Assembly (NCBI GenBank): GCA_045575975.1
Contig: JAZNFO010000044.1
Span: forward strand, 1 to 15,214
Reading direction: 5' to 3'
Length of the DNA: 15,214 bases
Source: RGIG8709 sp045575975
Lineage (GTDB): Bacteria > Bacillota > Clostridia > Monoglobales > Monoglobaceae
Each line of letters begins with the position of its first letter. Position 1 is the first letter of the stretch. This document shows positions 7,380 through 14,517 of this stretch, in pieces. A model generated the notes under the pieces. That model saw only the letters and a list, made by a program, of their open reading frames with translations, was not told the origin of the DNA and searched no databases. A program made the position numbers and the translations under genes.

Positions 7380-8171
7380 ATGAAGGTTAGTTATTTTCCG
7401 GGTTGTACCCTGAAAAATAAAGCCAAAGACCTTGATTTGTATGCATACAAATCTGCCGAAGCTTTAGGGGTAACACTCGAAGAAATTGAAAACTGGCAAT
7501 GCTGCGGCGGGGTATATACTACGGCAAAAAACGAGGTTGCAACAAAGCTTTCCTCTGTTCGCGCATTGAAAGAGGCTTCCTCTAAGGAACAGCCTTTAGT
7601 TACAGTATGCTCAGCTTGCCACAATGTTATAAAGCAAACAAATTATGCAATGCAGAATGATAAGGAATTTTCTGATAAAGTAAATCGATATATGGCTGAA
7701 GAGAGCTTATATGCAGGTGAAACTCAGGTTTATCACTATCTTGAAATGCTTCGTGATTTAGTTGGTTTTGATACATTGAAGGAAAAGGTTGTAAACCCAC
7801 TTAAAGGTAAGAAAATAGCTGCATATTACGGATGTTTGCTACTTAGACCTAATTCGGTTATGAAGATGGATGATCCTGAAAACCCGAGTATTATGGAGGA
7901 TTTCATAAAAGCTTTGGGAGCAGAGCCTGTTATCTATGCAAAGCGTAATGAATGCTGTGGAGGATATGTAAGTGTTGAAAGTCCTGAACTTGCAAAAAAG
8001 AGTAGCAATTCAATAATTAATAATGCAAAAATTCAGGGAGCGGAAATGATTATCACAGCATGTCCCCTTTGTAAATATAATCTTGTTAAAAACGGTGCAG
8101 ATATTCCGGTTGTTTATTTCACAGAGCTACTGGCTGAGGCGCTTGGAGTAAAGGAGGCTGCAGATGAATAA
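7380..8171 (+). CDS. hdrB: Heterodisulfide reductase subunit B-like protein (two CCG domains)
   Basis: This 263-residue protein has both cysteine-rich CCG motifs complete: C9, C41, C42, C77, C80 and C152, C192, C193, C228, C231. In methanogen HdrB these sets bind the two noncubane [4Fe-4S] clusters at which a disulfide is reduced, so the active site appears fully preserved. The length is slightly below that of methanogen HdrB. The start has GGAGG eight bases upstream. The gene opens a dense operon and overlaps hdrC by eight bases. A clostridium is not expected to make coenzymes M and B, so the natural substrate is probably not the heterodisulfide. It could be another disulfide, a protein partner, or the electron outlet toward the fumarate-reductase-like subunits at the operon end. 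Family certain, substrate unknown. Confidence 0.92.
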   Translation: MKVSYFPGCTLKNKAKDLDLYAYKSAEALGVTLEEIENWQCCGGVYTTAKNEVATKLSSVRALKEASSKEQPLVTVCSACHNVIKQTNYAMQNDKEFSDKVNRYMAEESLYAGETQVYHYLEMLRDLVGFDTLKEKVVNPLKGKKIAAYYGCLLLRPNSVMKMDDPENPSIMEDFIKALGAEPVIYAKRNECCGGYVSVESPELAKKSSNSIINNAKIQGAEMIITACPLCKYNLVKNGADIPVVYFTELLAEALGVKEAADE

Positions 8172-8550
8172 TAAGAATCTTCGTGAGGAATTAATCCGTC
8201 AGAGCGGAGTTAATCCTAAAAAATGTATGAAATGCGGAAAATGTTCTGCAACCTGTCCTGCATATGATGAAATGGAGTATCATCCTCATCAGTTTGTAAG
8301 TATGGTTGAATCAGGAGATATTGAGCCGCTTTTAAAATCAGAATCATTATATAAATGTTTATCTTGTTTTGCTTGCATCGACAGATGCCCAAGAAGTGTT
8401 GAACCTGCCAAATTGGTCGAGGCAGTTCGACTTTCGGTAATAAGAAAACAAGGTGAAAACAGAATGACTGCAAATGATGTTTCGGCATTTCTTGATGATG
8501 ATATTCCGCAGCAGCTTATTGTCAGTGCATTCAGAAAATATAGTAAGTAA
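8164..8550 (+). CDS. hdrC: Heterodisulfide reductase subunit C-like 2x[4Fe-4S] protein
   Basis: This 128-residue protein has two classical ferredoxin motifs, C21-C24-C27-C31 and C65-C68-C71-C75, the second closing in C-P. This matches HdrC, which passes electrons from HdrA to HdrB through two cubane clusters. There is no membrane segment, so it belongs to the soluble HdrABC type and is not HdrDE-like. Its start lies inside the end of hdrB (ATGAATAA overlap) with AAGGAGG at 8151-8157, a clear sign of coupled translation. The adjacent hdrB and hdrA make the assignment secure. The short tail after the second motif is somewhat variable in this family and gives no extra clue. Confidence 0.92.
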   Translation: MNNKNLREELIRQSGVNPKKCMKCGKCSATCPAYDEMEYHPHQFVSMVESGDIEPLLKSESLYKCLSCFACIDRCPRSVEPAKLVEAVRLSVIRKQGENRMTANDVSAFLDDDIPQQLIVSAFRKYSK

Positions 8551-8564
8551 GGAGGAAAAGACAA

Positions 8565-10559
8565 ATGCAAAGAGTTGGTGTTTTTGTATGTTGGTGTGGC
8601 AGTAATATTGCAGGTACAGTTGATGTGCAGGCAGTGTCAGAAGCCTTGAAAAACGAACCTGGTGTCGTCTTTTCCACCAATTATCAATATATGTGTTCTC
8701 AGGCAGGACAGGATATGATTAAGGATGCGGTAAAAGAGCATAATCTCACAGGTATAGTTGTTTGTTCCTGTTCCCCCCGTATGCATGAGGCAACCTTCAG
8801 AAAAACTGCGGCTGCCGCAGGACTGAATCCTTATATGGTTGAAATTGCAAATATAAGAGAACAGTGTTCCTGGGTTCATAAGGATATTCAGACGGGAACA
8901 GAAAAGGCGATTATTCTTGGTAAGGCAGCTGTTGCAAAGGTTAATCTTAACACACCGCTCACACCGGGAGAATCTCCTGTAACAAAGAGGGCACTTGTTA
9001 TTGGTGGCGGTATTGCAGGTATCCAGACAGCTCTTGATATTGCTGATGCAGGATTTCCTGTTGATATAGTTGAAACAAAGCCTACTATCGGTGGAAAAAT
9101 GGCTCAGCTTGATAAAACCTTCCCGACACTTGACTGTGCGGCTTGTATTTTAACACCTAAAATGGTGGATGTTGCACAGAATGAAAAAATTCGTATATTC
9201 TCATATAGCCAGGTGTCAGAAATAAAAGGTTTTGTGGGTAATTTTGATGTTACTATCAAGAAAAATGCCCGTTATGTAAAAGAGGATATATGTACAGGCT
9301 GTGGTGCCTGCGTAGAAAAATGTCCTATGAAGAAAGTGCCTAATGAATTTAATCTGGGAATGGATAATCGCAGTGCAATATATATTCCGTTTGCTCAGGC
9401 AGTACCAAAAGTTGCTACAATTGACCCTAATGCGTGTAATATGCTGAAAAACGGCAAATGCGGTCTTTGTGCAAGAGTTTGTACGGCTGGTGCTATTGAT
9501 TACACACAAAAAGATGAATATATCAATGAAAAATATGGTGCTATAGTTGTTGCAACCGGATTTAATCCAATCAGTATGGAAAAGTTCGATGAGTTCAGTT
9601 ATAATCAGTCAAAGGATGTTATAACATCTCTTGAGTTTGAGCGTCTCACAAATGCTGCAGGTCCTACTGCAGGACATCTTGAGAGACCGTCGGACGGTAA
9701 ATCGCCAAAGACAATTGTTTTTGTTCAGTGTGTAGGTTCAAGATGTGATTCATGTAGTGAAAAGGGTAAAGAATATTGTTCAAAGATATGTTGTATGTAT
9801 ACAGCAAAGCACGCAATGCTTACAAGAGATAAATACCCTGATACCGAAGTTTATGTGTTCTATATAGATGTAAGAACTCCGGGTAAAAACTTTGACGAAT
9901 TTTATCGTCGTGCAGTTGAAGAGTATGGTGTTAAATATGTAAAGGGTATGGTTGGAAAAGTCACTCCCGAGGGAGATAAGCTAAAAGTTCAGGCATCAGA
10001 CCTTATTGAAAACAAACAGCTTCATATTGATGCAGACCTTGTTGTTCTGGCTGCTGCTATTGAACCGGATAAATCAGCAAGACCTCTTGCAACTATGCTT
10101 ACAGCAAGTATGGACACAAATGACTTCTTCACAGAGGCTCATCCAAAGCTTCGTCCGGTAGAAAGCCCGACAGCGGGTGTATTCTTATCAGGTGCATGTC
10201 AGGGACCAAAGGATATTCCTGAAACAGTTTCTCAGGCAGGAGCTGCGGCATCAAAGGTTATCGGACTTTTGGCAAAGGATAAATTAACAGGAAATCCCTG
10301 TGTTGCCGGGTCAAATGAGCTTATGTGTAACGGATGCTCATCCTGTGAAAGAGTTTGCCCTTATGGAGCAATCACTTATGAAGATAAAGAATTCCGTATG
10401 CCTGACAGAACAAATAAGACAAGAAGAGTTGCTGTTGTAAATCCTGCAGTATGTCAGGGTTGTGGAGCATGTACAGTTGCATGTCCTTCAGGTGCTATGG
10501 ACTTAAATGGATTTAAGAGTAATCAGATTATGGCGGAGGTGGATGCAATATGCAAGTAA
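8565..10559 (+). CDS. hdrA: Heterodisulfide reductase subunit A, electron-bifurcating flavoprotein
   Basis: HdrA carries the FAD at which electron pairs are split in Hdr complexes. At 664 residues it matches the full-length methanogen type. In order it shows: an N-terminal cluster domain (C9, C11, C44, C67, C69); a thioredoxin-reductase-like FAD domain with G147-x-G149-x-x-G152; C191 and C194 in C-A-A-C; an inserted ferredoxin domain (C243, C246, C249, C253 and C291, C299, C302, C306); and a C-terminal ferredoxin domain (C588, C591, C594, C598 and C630, C633, C636, C640). I see no selenocysteine position and no fused MvhD. AAGGAGG sits just before the ATG, and its end overlaps the FlxD gene by ten bases. 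The outer ferredoxin domain is the expected outlet to free ferredoxin. A bifurcating role is family knowledge and needs proof here. Confidence 0.93.
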   Translation: MQRVGVFVCWCGSNIAGTVDVQAVSEALKNEPGVVFSTNYQYMCSQAGQDMIKDAVKEHNLTGIVVCSCSPRMHEATFRKTAAAAGLNPYMVEIANIREQCSWVHKDIQTGTEKAIILGKAAVAKVNLNTPLTPGESPVTKRALVIGGGIAGIQTALDIADAGFPVDIVETKPTIGGKMAQLDKTFPTLDCAACILTPKMVDVAQNEKIRIFSYSQVSEIKGFVGNFDVTIKKNARYVKEDICTGCGACVEKCPMKKVPNEFNLGMDNRSAIYIPFAQAVPKVATIDPNACNMLKNGKCGLCARVCTAGAIDYTQKDEYINEKYGAIVVATGFNPISMEKFDEFSYNQSKDVITSLEFERLTNAAGPTAGHLERPSDGKSPKTIVFVQCVGSRCDSCSEKGKEYCSKICCMYTAKHAMLTRDKYPDTEVYVFYIDVRTPGKNFDEFYRRAVEEYGVKYVKGMVGKVTPEGDKLKVQASDLIENKQLHIDADLVVLAAAIEPDKSARPLATMLTASMDTNDFFTEAHPKLRPVESPTAGVFLSGACQGPKDIPETVSQAGAAASKVIGLLAKDKLTGNPCVAGSNELMCNGCSSCERVCPYGAITYEDKEFRMPDRTNKTRRVAVVNPAVCQGCGACTVACPSGAMDLNGFKSNQIMAEVDAICK

Positions 10560-10984
10560 ATGGATATAAACCTTTAATTGTTGCTTTTTGCTGCAACTGG
10601 TGTTCTTATGCCGGAGCTGACCTTGCAGGAAATAATCGTCTAAACTATCCGGCAGATGTAAAAATCATAAGAGTTCCATGCTCCTGCAGAGTTAATCCAA
10701 TGTTTGTTCTTCGTGCTTTCCAGAGAGGAGCAGATGGGGTTATAATATGTGGTTGTCACCCCGGTGACTGTCATTATACTTCGGGAAATTACTATACAAG
10801 GAGAAGAATGGCAACACTCTTTTCTATGCTTGACTATCTCGGTATTGAAAAAGAGCGTACCCGTGTTGAATGGGTTTCTGCGGCAGAAGGTGCAAAATTT
10901 GCCGACACAATGAATGATTTTGTTCAGAAGGTAGCTGCACTTGGAGAAAACAAGAGATTGGAGGATCTGCGATGCAAAAGATAA
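10550..10984 (+). CDS. flxD: MvhD/FlxD-type hydrogenase iron-sulfur subunit
   Basis: This 144-residue protein is of the MvhD family, which links an electron-donating module to HdrA through a [2Fe-2S] cluster. The family cysteines are present: C14, C15 and C18 in F-C-C-N-W-C, C44 and C46 in P-C-S-C, and C67, C69 and C74 in C-G-C-H-P-G-D-C. It overlaps hdrA by ten bases and the next gene by thirteen, and has GGAGGTGG just before its ATG. In methanogens the donor behind MvhD is a NiFe hydrogenase. No such genes are here, and the next three genes resemble the FlxABC module, so FlxD is the better name. It should sit between the NADH-oxidising module and HdrA. Assignment is secure; the exact donor is inferred. 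Confidence 0.9.
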   Translation: MQVNGYKPLIVAFCCNWCSYAGADLAGNNRLNYPADVKIIRVPCSCRVNPMFVLRAFQRGADGVIICGCHPGDCHYTSGNYYTRRRMATLFSMLDYLGIEKERTRVEWVSAAEGAKFADTMNDFVQKVAALGENKRLEDLRCKR

Positions 10985-11970
10985 CACAGAATCAGTTGAT
11001 AGACAAAGCAGTTTCTCTGCTTAAAGACGGTACAGTTACTGCAGTTCTTGGCTGGAGCAAGGGTGAATTTGATTACGATGTAACTCCCGCAATGTTTAAA
11101 ACAGAAGAAGATTTAAAAGAGAATTTTGTCTGGAATGATTTTTGCGGAGTGAACTTTTCAAAATATCTTGTTTTAAAAACAGATAGATTTGAGGGCAAAA
11201 TTCTGGTTTTCTTAAAACCGTGTGATACTTATAGTTTTAATCAGCTTTTAACTGAACATCGTTTTGACAGAGAAAAGGTTTATGCGGTTGGTATTCCTTG
11301 TGAGGGAATGGTTGATATTTTAAAACTAAAGAAAATCACAGGGGACGGAATAAGTGAGATTAACACAGATGGCGATAATCTTCTTGTTGCGACAATTTAT
11401 GAAGATAAGCCGGTTACAGTTCCTTTTAAAGATGTTCTTTTGGAACGCTGTGTAAATTGTAAGAGTAAAAAACATGTGGCGTATGACGAGCTTTTAGGTG
11501 ATGAAGGAGAAGTTGTTGAATCAGCAAGATTTGATGAAGTTGCAAAACTTGAAGCGATGACTCCTGATGAAAGATTTTTGTTCTGGCAGAACGAACTTTC
11601 GCGTTGTATCCGTTGTAATGCCTGTCGTGATGCTTGTCCTGCATGTACTTGTGAAAAGTGTGTGTTTGATAATCCTGCATCAGGCGTTGAAAACAAAGCT
11701 CCTGCTAATAGTTTTGAGGAAAAGATGTTCCATATTATAAGAGCATATCATGTAGCAGGTCGTTGTACAGACTGCGGAGAATGTTCAAGAGTTTGTCCGC
11801 AGAATATTCCGTTGCATCTTTTAAACCGAAAGTTTATTAAGGATATTAATGAATTTTACGGTGAATATCAGGCGGGAGCAGAGGTTGGCTCAAGAGCTCC
11901 GCTTGTAGATTACACCACTGAGGACTTAGAGCCTGGTGAAGTGTTTGACAGGAGGGATATTGATGCGTAA
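10972..11970 (+). CDS. 4Fe-4S dicluster electron-transfer subunit (FlxB/FlxC-like)
   Basis: This 332-residue protein has an N-terminal domain (about 1-155) of the hydrogenase-beta/FrhB-like kind, with P-C-D-T-Y-S and G-I-P-C-E-G-M segments. It then has a C160-x-x-C163 pair, a cysteine cluster C212, C215, C218, C222, C225, C227, C230, and a classical motif C265-C268-C271-C275 followed by P. It should carry at least two [4Fe-4S] clusters. No membrane segment or signal peptide is seen. It starts within the end of flxD and ends inside the next gene's start, so it is made as part of one complex. It resembles the iron-sulfur subunits of FlxABCD, but I cannot say whether it is the FlxB or the FlxC equivalent. 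It probably relays electrons from the NAD(P)H flavoprotein toward FlxD and HdrA. Confidence 0.78.
   Translation: MQKITQNQLIDKAVSLLKDGTVTAVLGWSKGEFDYDVTPAMFKTEEDLKENFVWNDFCGVNFSKYLVLKTDRFEGKILVFLKPCDTYSFNQLLTEHRFDREKVYAVGIPCEGMVDILKLKKITGDGISEINTDGDNLLVATIYEDKPVTVPFKDVLLERCVNCKSKKHVAYDELLGDEGEVVESARFDEVAKLEAMTPDERFLFWQNELSRCIRCNACRDACPACTCEKCVFDNPASGVENKAPANSFEEKMFHIIRAYHVAGRCTDCGECSRVCPQNIPLHLLNRKFIKDINEFYGEYQAGAEVGSRAPLVDYTTEDLEPGEVFDRRDIDA
11950..11956 (+). promoter_or_regulatory. Ribosome binding site that decides the start of the sulfhydrogenase-beta-like gene
   Basis: AGGAGGG at 11950-11956 is six bases before ATG 11963. An in-frame ATG at 11936 would lengthen the protein by nine residues but has no such site and would overlap the upstream gene by 35 bases, so 11963 is preferred. 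Confidence 0.75.
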
Positions 11971-12991
11971 ATGTTTTCTTGATAAAATATATTCTGTTTT
12001 TGAAGAAATCACTAAAACTGCAAAACTTTATGTTCCGGCTGACGAAAAAGACGGAAGTGCTGTATATAAACAATGGGAAAACGGCGTTTTGTGGAGTGAT
12101 GCTTTAAACACTGTAAGAAGCCCGAAGGATTTCTTTTTTCCTCAGATGGAAAATCTTATGGAATTTAAAACAGAGGGCAAAAATATTGAAGTAATTGACA
12201 CAAGATGCGAAACAGAAGATTTTGTTATCTTTGGTGTTCGTGCTTGTGATGTGAAAAGCTTTGAAGTTTTAGACAGGGTTTTCCTCTCAGAACCGGTTGA
12301 CAGTTATTATGCTTCAAGACGCGAAAAAGGAGTTATTGTGTCAACTGCTTGCAATAAGCCTGCTGAAACATGTTTCTGTAAAACTTTTGGTATTTCTCCT
12401 GAAGAGCCTGAAGGTGATATTTCAACATGGAAAACAGAAGATGAAATATTTTTTAAAGCTAATACACAAAAAGGGGAAGTTTTATTAGAAAAAATTTCTG
12501 CTTTCACAGAAGAATGTGATGAAACAAAGGTTGATGAGCAGAAGGAAAAGATTTCTGCCGTTATGAATAAGCTTCCGCTAAAAGAGATTAAAACAGATGC
12601 TTTTGGCGGTGGAAAAACAGAAGAATTTTTTGAACATCCTGCATGGGATGAATTATCAGAGGCTTGTCTTGGATGCGGAACCTGTACTTTTGTATGTCCT
12701 ACCTGTCAGTGTTATGATATTAAGGATTTCAATACAGGTAAAGGCGTTATAAGATTCAGATGCTGGGATTCTTGTATGTATTCAGAGTTTACAAAAATGG
12801 CTCATGGAAATAACAGACTTACTCAGAAGGAACGCTTCCGTCAGAGATTTATGCATAAGCTTGTTTACTATCCTGAAAACAATGAGGGATTATTCAGCTG
12901 TGTAGGTTGTGGAAGATGTCTTTCCAAGTGTCCTATTTCTATGAATATAGTTAAAGTAATGAAAAAGATTGGGGGGAAGATGAGTGAGTAG
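11963..12991 (+). CDS. 4Fe-4S subunit of sulfhydrogenase beta / AsrA type (FlxB/FlxC-like)
   Basis: This protein has 342 residues when started at ATG 11963. The N-terminal domain has a segment F-G-V-R-A-C-D-V-K-S-F like that of sulfhydrogenase beta (HydB) and anaerobic sulfite reductase A. The C-terminal half carries two ferredoxin motifs, C235-C238-C241-C245 (with extra C248 and C250) and C313-C316-C319-C323, both followed by P. In those families this subunit shuttles electrons between a FAD/NAD(P)-binding partner and the catalytic subunits, and that partner is indeed the next gene. The start overlaps the previous stop by eight bases, and its stop overlaps the next start by eight. It appears distantly paralogous to the preceding gene. 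The electron-relay role is well supported; the FlxB versus FlxC naming is open. Confidence 0.82.
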   Translation: MRKCFLDKIYSVFEEITKTAKLYVPADEKDGSAVYKQWENGVLWSDALNTVRSPKDFFFPQMENLMEFKTEGKNIEVIDTRCETEDFVIFGVRACDVKSFEVLDRVFLSEPVDSYYASRREKGVIVSTACNKPAETCFCKTFGISPEEPEGDISTWKTEDEIFFKANTQKGEVLLEKISAFTEECDETKVDEQKEKISAVMNKLPLKEIKTDAFGGGKTEEFFEHPAWDELSEACLGCGTCTFVCPTCQCYDIKDFNTGKGVIRFRCWDSCMYSEFTKMAHGNNRLTQKERFRQRFMHKLVYYPENNEGLFSCVGCGRCLSKCPISMNIVKVMKKIGGKMSE

Positions 12992-13817
12992 CAGAGAAGA
13001 AACTCTAATTCCTAAAGTTGGTGTTATAACAGATGTCCGTATTGACACACCGGATATTAAAACCTTCAGGGTTGTTACACCTGACGGTAAAAAAGCATTT
13101 GACCACCGTCCGGGACAATGTGCTATGCTTTCTGTTCCCGGAGTAGGTGAAGCAATGTTTTCTATAACATCTTCTCCAACAAACGAAGAGTATATGGAAT
13201 TTTCTATAAAAAAATGCGGATGTGTGACCGATTGGCTTCATCAGGCAGAGGTTGGTCAGCAGATAACAATCAGGGGACCTTATGGAAATCCGTTTCCTGT
13301 TGATGATGTGTTTGCCGGTAAAAACCTTTTGTTTATTGCTGGTGGTGTTGGTCTTGCCCCCCTTCGCTCGGTTATTAATTATTGCAGACATTATCGTGAC
13401 CGCTATGGTGATATAGATATTGTTTATGGGTCAAGAAGCAAGGACGATTTGCTTGATTACAAAGAGATTATTGATGAATGGTCAAATGATGCAGGTGTGA
13501 AGGTTCATTTGACAATTGATAATCCGCAGGACGGATGGGACGGTCATGTGGGCTTTGTTCCAAATTATGTAAAGGAACTTGGTTTTGATACAAATAAAAC
13601 TGCTGTTCTTTGCGGTCCTCCGATTATGATTAAGTTTACTCTTGATGGACTTTGTGAACTTGGCTTTGATAAAAAACAGATTTACACAACACTTGAGCTC
13701 AGAATGAAGTGTGGTGTTGGTAAATGTGGAAGATGTAATGTTGGCGCGAAATATGTGTGTAAAGACGGTCCGGTGTTCAGATGCGATGAACTTGATGAAC
13801 TTCCGGATGAGTATTAA
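12984..13817 (+). CDS. flxA: FAD/NAD(P)-binding oxidoreductase subunit (FlxA/AsrB/HydG-like)
   Basis: This 277-residue protein is of the ferredoxin-NADP reductase superfamily and is the likely NAD(P)H entry point of the complex. It has an N-terminal FAD-binding barrel with F-S-I-T-S-S-P, a nucleotide-binding domain with G-G-V-G-L-A-P-L and C-G-P-P, and a C-terminal [2Fe-2S] site at C243, C248, C251 and C259. This layout is that of AsrB, sulfhydrogenase gamma and FlxA. The start is GTG at 12984, eight bases inside the previous gene, with a GGGGGGAAG site just upstream; the nearby ATG 12980 is in the frame of the previous gene. NADH rather than NADPH is assumed from FlxA precedents, because the sequence alone does not settle it. 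Family very likely, nucleotide choice uncertain. Confidence 0.87.
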   Translation: MSSREETLIPKVGVITDVRIDTPDIKTFRVVTPDGKKAFDHRPGQCAMLSVPGVGEAMFSITSSPTNEEYMEFSIKKCGCVTDWLHQAEVGQQITIRGPYGNPFPVDDVFAGKNLLFIAGGVGLAPLRSVINYCRHYRDRYGDIDIVYGSRSKDDLLDYKEIIDEWSNDAGVKVHLTIDNPQDGWDGHVGFVPNYVKELGFDTNKTAVLCGPPIMIKFTLDGLCELGFDKKQIYTTLELRMKCGVGKCGRCNVGAKYVCKDGPVFRCDELDELPDEY

Positions 13818-13829
13818 AGGAGAAGTAAC

Positions 13830-14504
13830 ATGGAAAAATTAGTTAATATATTTCTTTTTGGTAAAAAATATGAAGTGCCCGAGAACTTAACAATTATGAC
13901 TGCTATGGAATATGCCGGATATCAGCTTGTTCGTGGTTGTGGTTGCCGTAACGGGTTCTGCGGTGCCTGTGCAACAATTTACCGCATAAAAGGTGACAAG
14001 GAACTCAAAGCGTGTCTTGCCTGCCAGACAAAGGTTGAGGATAATATGTATATCGCAACATTGCCATTTTTCCCGCTTGTTAAGGAAGGCTATGATATAG
14101 AAAATATTCCTGTAAATGAGTCTGTTATGATGCAGCTATATCCTGAAATTTATGCTTGTATTGGTTGTAATGCTTGTACTAAGAGTTGTACTCAGGATCT
14201 TAATGTTATGCAGTATATCGCATATGCTCAGCGTGGTGATTTTGAAAAATGCGCAGAGGAATCATTTGACTGTGTAATGTGCGGAGTATGTTCCTCAAGA
14301 TGTCCTGCAGGAATTTCACATCCTCAGGTTGCAATGCTTGCAAGAAGAATTAACGGAAAATATTTAGCACCGGGATGCGGACATCTTGAAGACCGTGTTA
14401 GGGAAATCGAAAACGGTGATTTTAAAGAACTTATAGAAGCTCTTATGCAGAAACCTATTGAGGAAATGAAAGAGCTCTATAATACCAGAGAAATCGAAAA
14501 GTAA
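13830..14504 (+). CDS. frdB: Fumarate reductase/Tfr-type iron-sulfur subunit with one [2Fe-2S] and two [4Fe-4S] motifs
   Basis: This 224-residue protein has a plant-ferredoxin-like N-terminal domain with C39, C44, C47 and C62 (extra C37 and C65), then C110-C113-C116-C120 and C148-C151-C154-C158-P. Canonical FrdB/SdhB have a [3Fe-4S] cluster because the second motif lacks one cysteine. Here that position is filled by C151, so two [4Fe-4S] clusters are predicted. The protein stops where methanogen TfrB would continue into its CCG domains. There are no membrane-anchor features. AAAGGAG precedes the ATG, 12 bases after flxA. It should wire electrons to the FAD subunit encoded next. The SdhB/FrdB/TfrB family link is good; membership in a complex with HdrB or Flx is inference. 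Confidence 0.8.
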   Translation: MEKLVNIFLFGKKYEVPENLTIMTAMEYAGYQLVRGCGCRNGFCGACATIYRIKGDKELKACLACQTKVEDNMYIATLPFFPLVKEGYDIENIPVNESVMMQLYPEIYACIGCNACTKSCTQDLNVMQYIAYAQRGDFEKCAEESFDCVMCGVCSSRCPAGISHPQVAMLARRINGKYLAPGCGHLEDRVREIENGDFKELIEALMQKPIEEMKELYNTREIEK

Positions 14505-14517
14505 GGAGGAAAGATAT

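Noticed and set aside
8565..10559. Possible selenocysteine or in-frame break in hdrA
   Set aside because: The frame is continuous with standard cysteines at cluster positions and no internal TGA.
11936..11962. Longer start for the sulfhydrogenase-beta-like gene
   Set aside because: It would overlap the upstream gene by 35 bases without a ribosome binding site, while ATG 11963 has AGGAGGG at ideal spacing.
7380..11970. Archaeal (methanogen) origin of the window because of hdr genes
   Set aside because: Group B-like and sensory [FeFe]-hydrogenases, bacterial ribosome binding sites, class II fumarase and absence of methanogenesis genes point to Clostridia; hdr genes are common in anaerobic bacteria.
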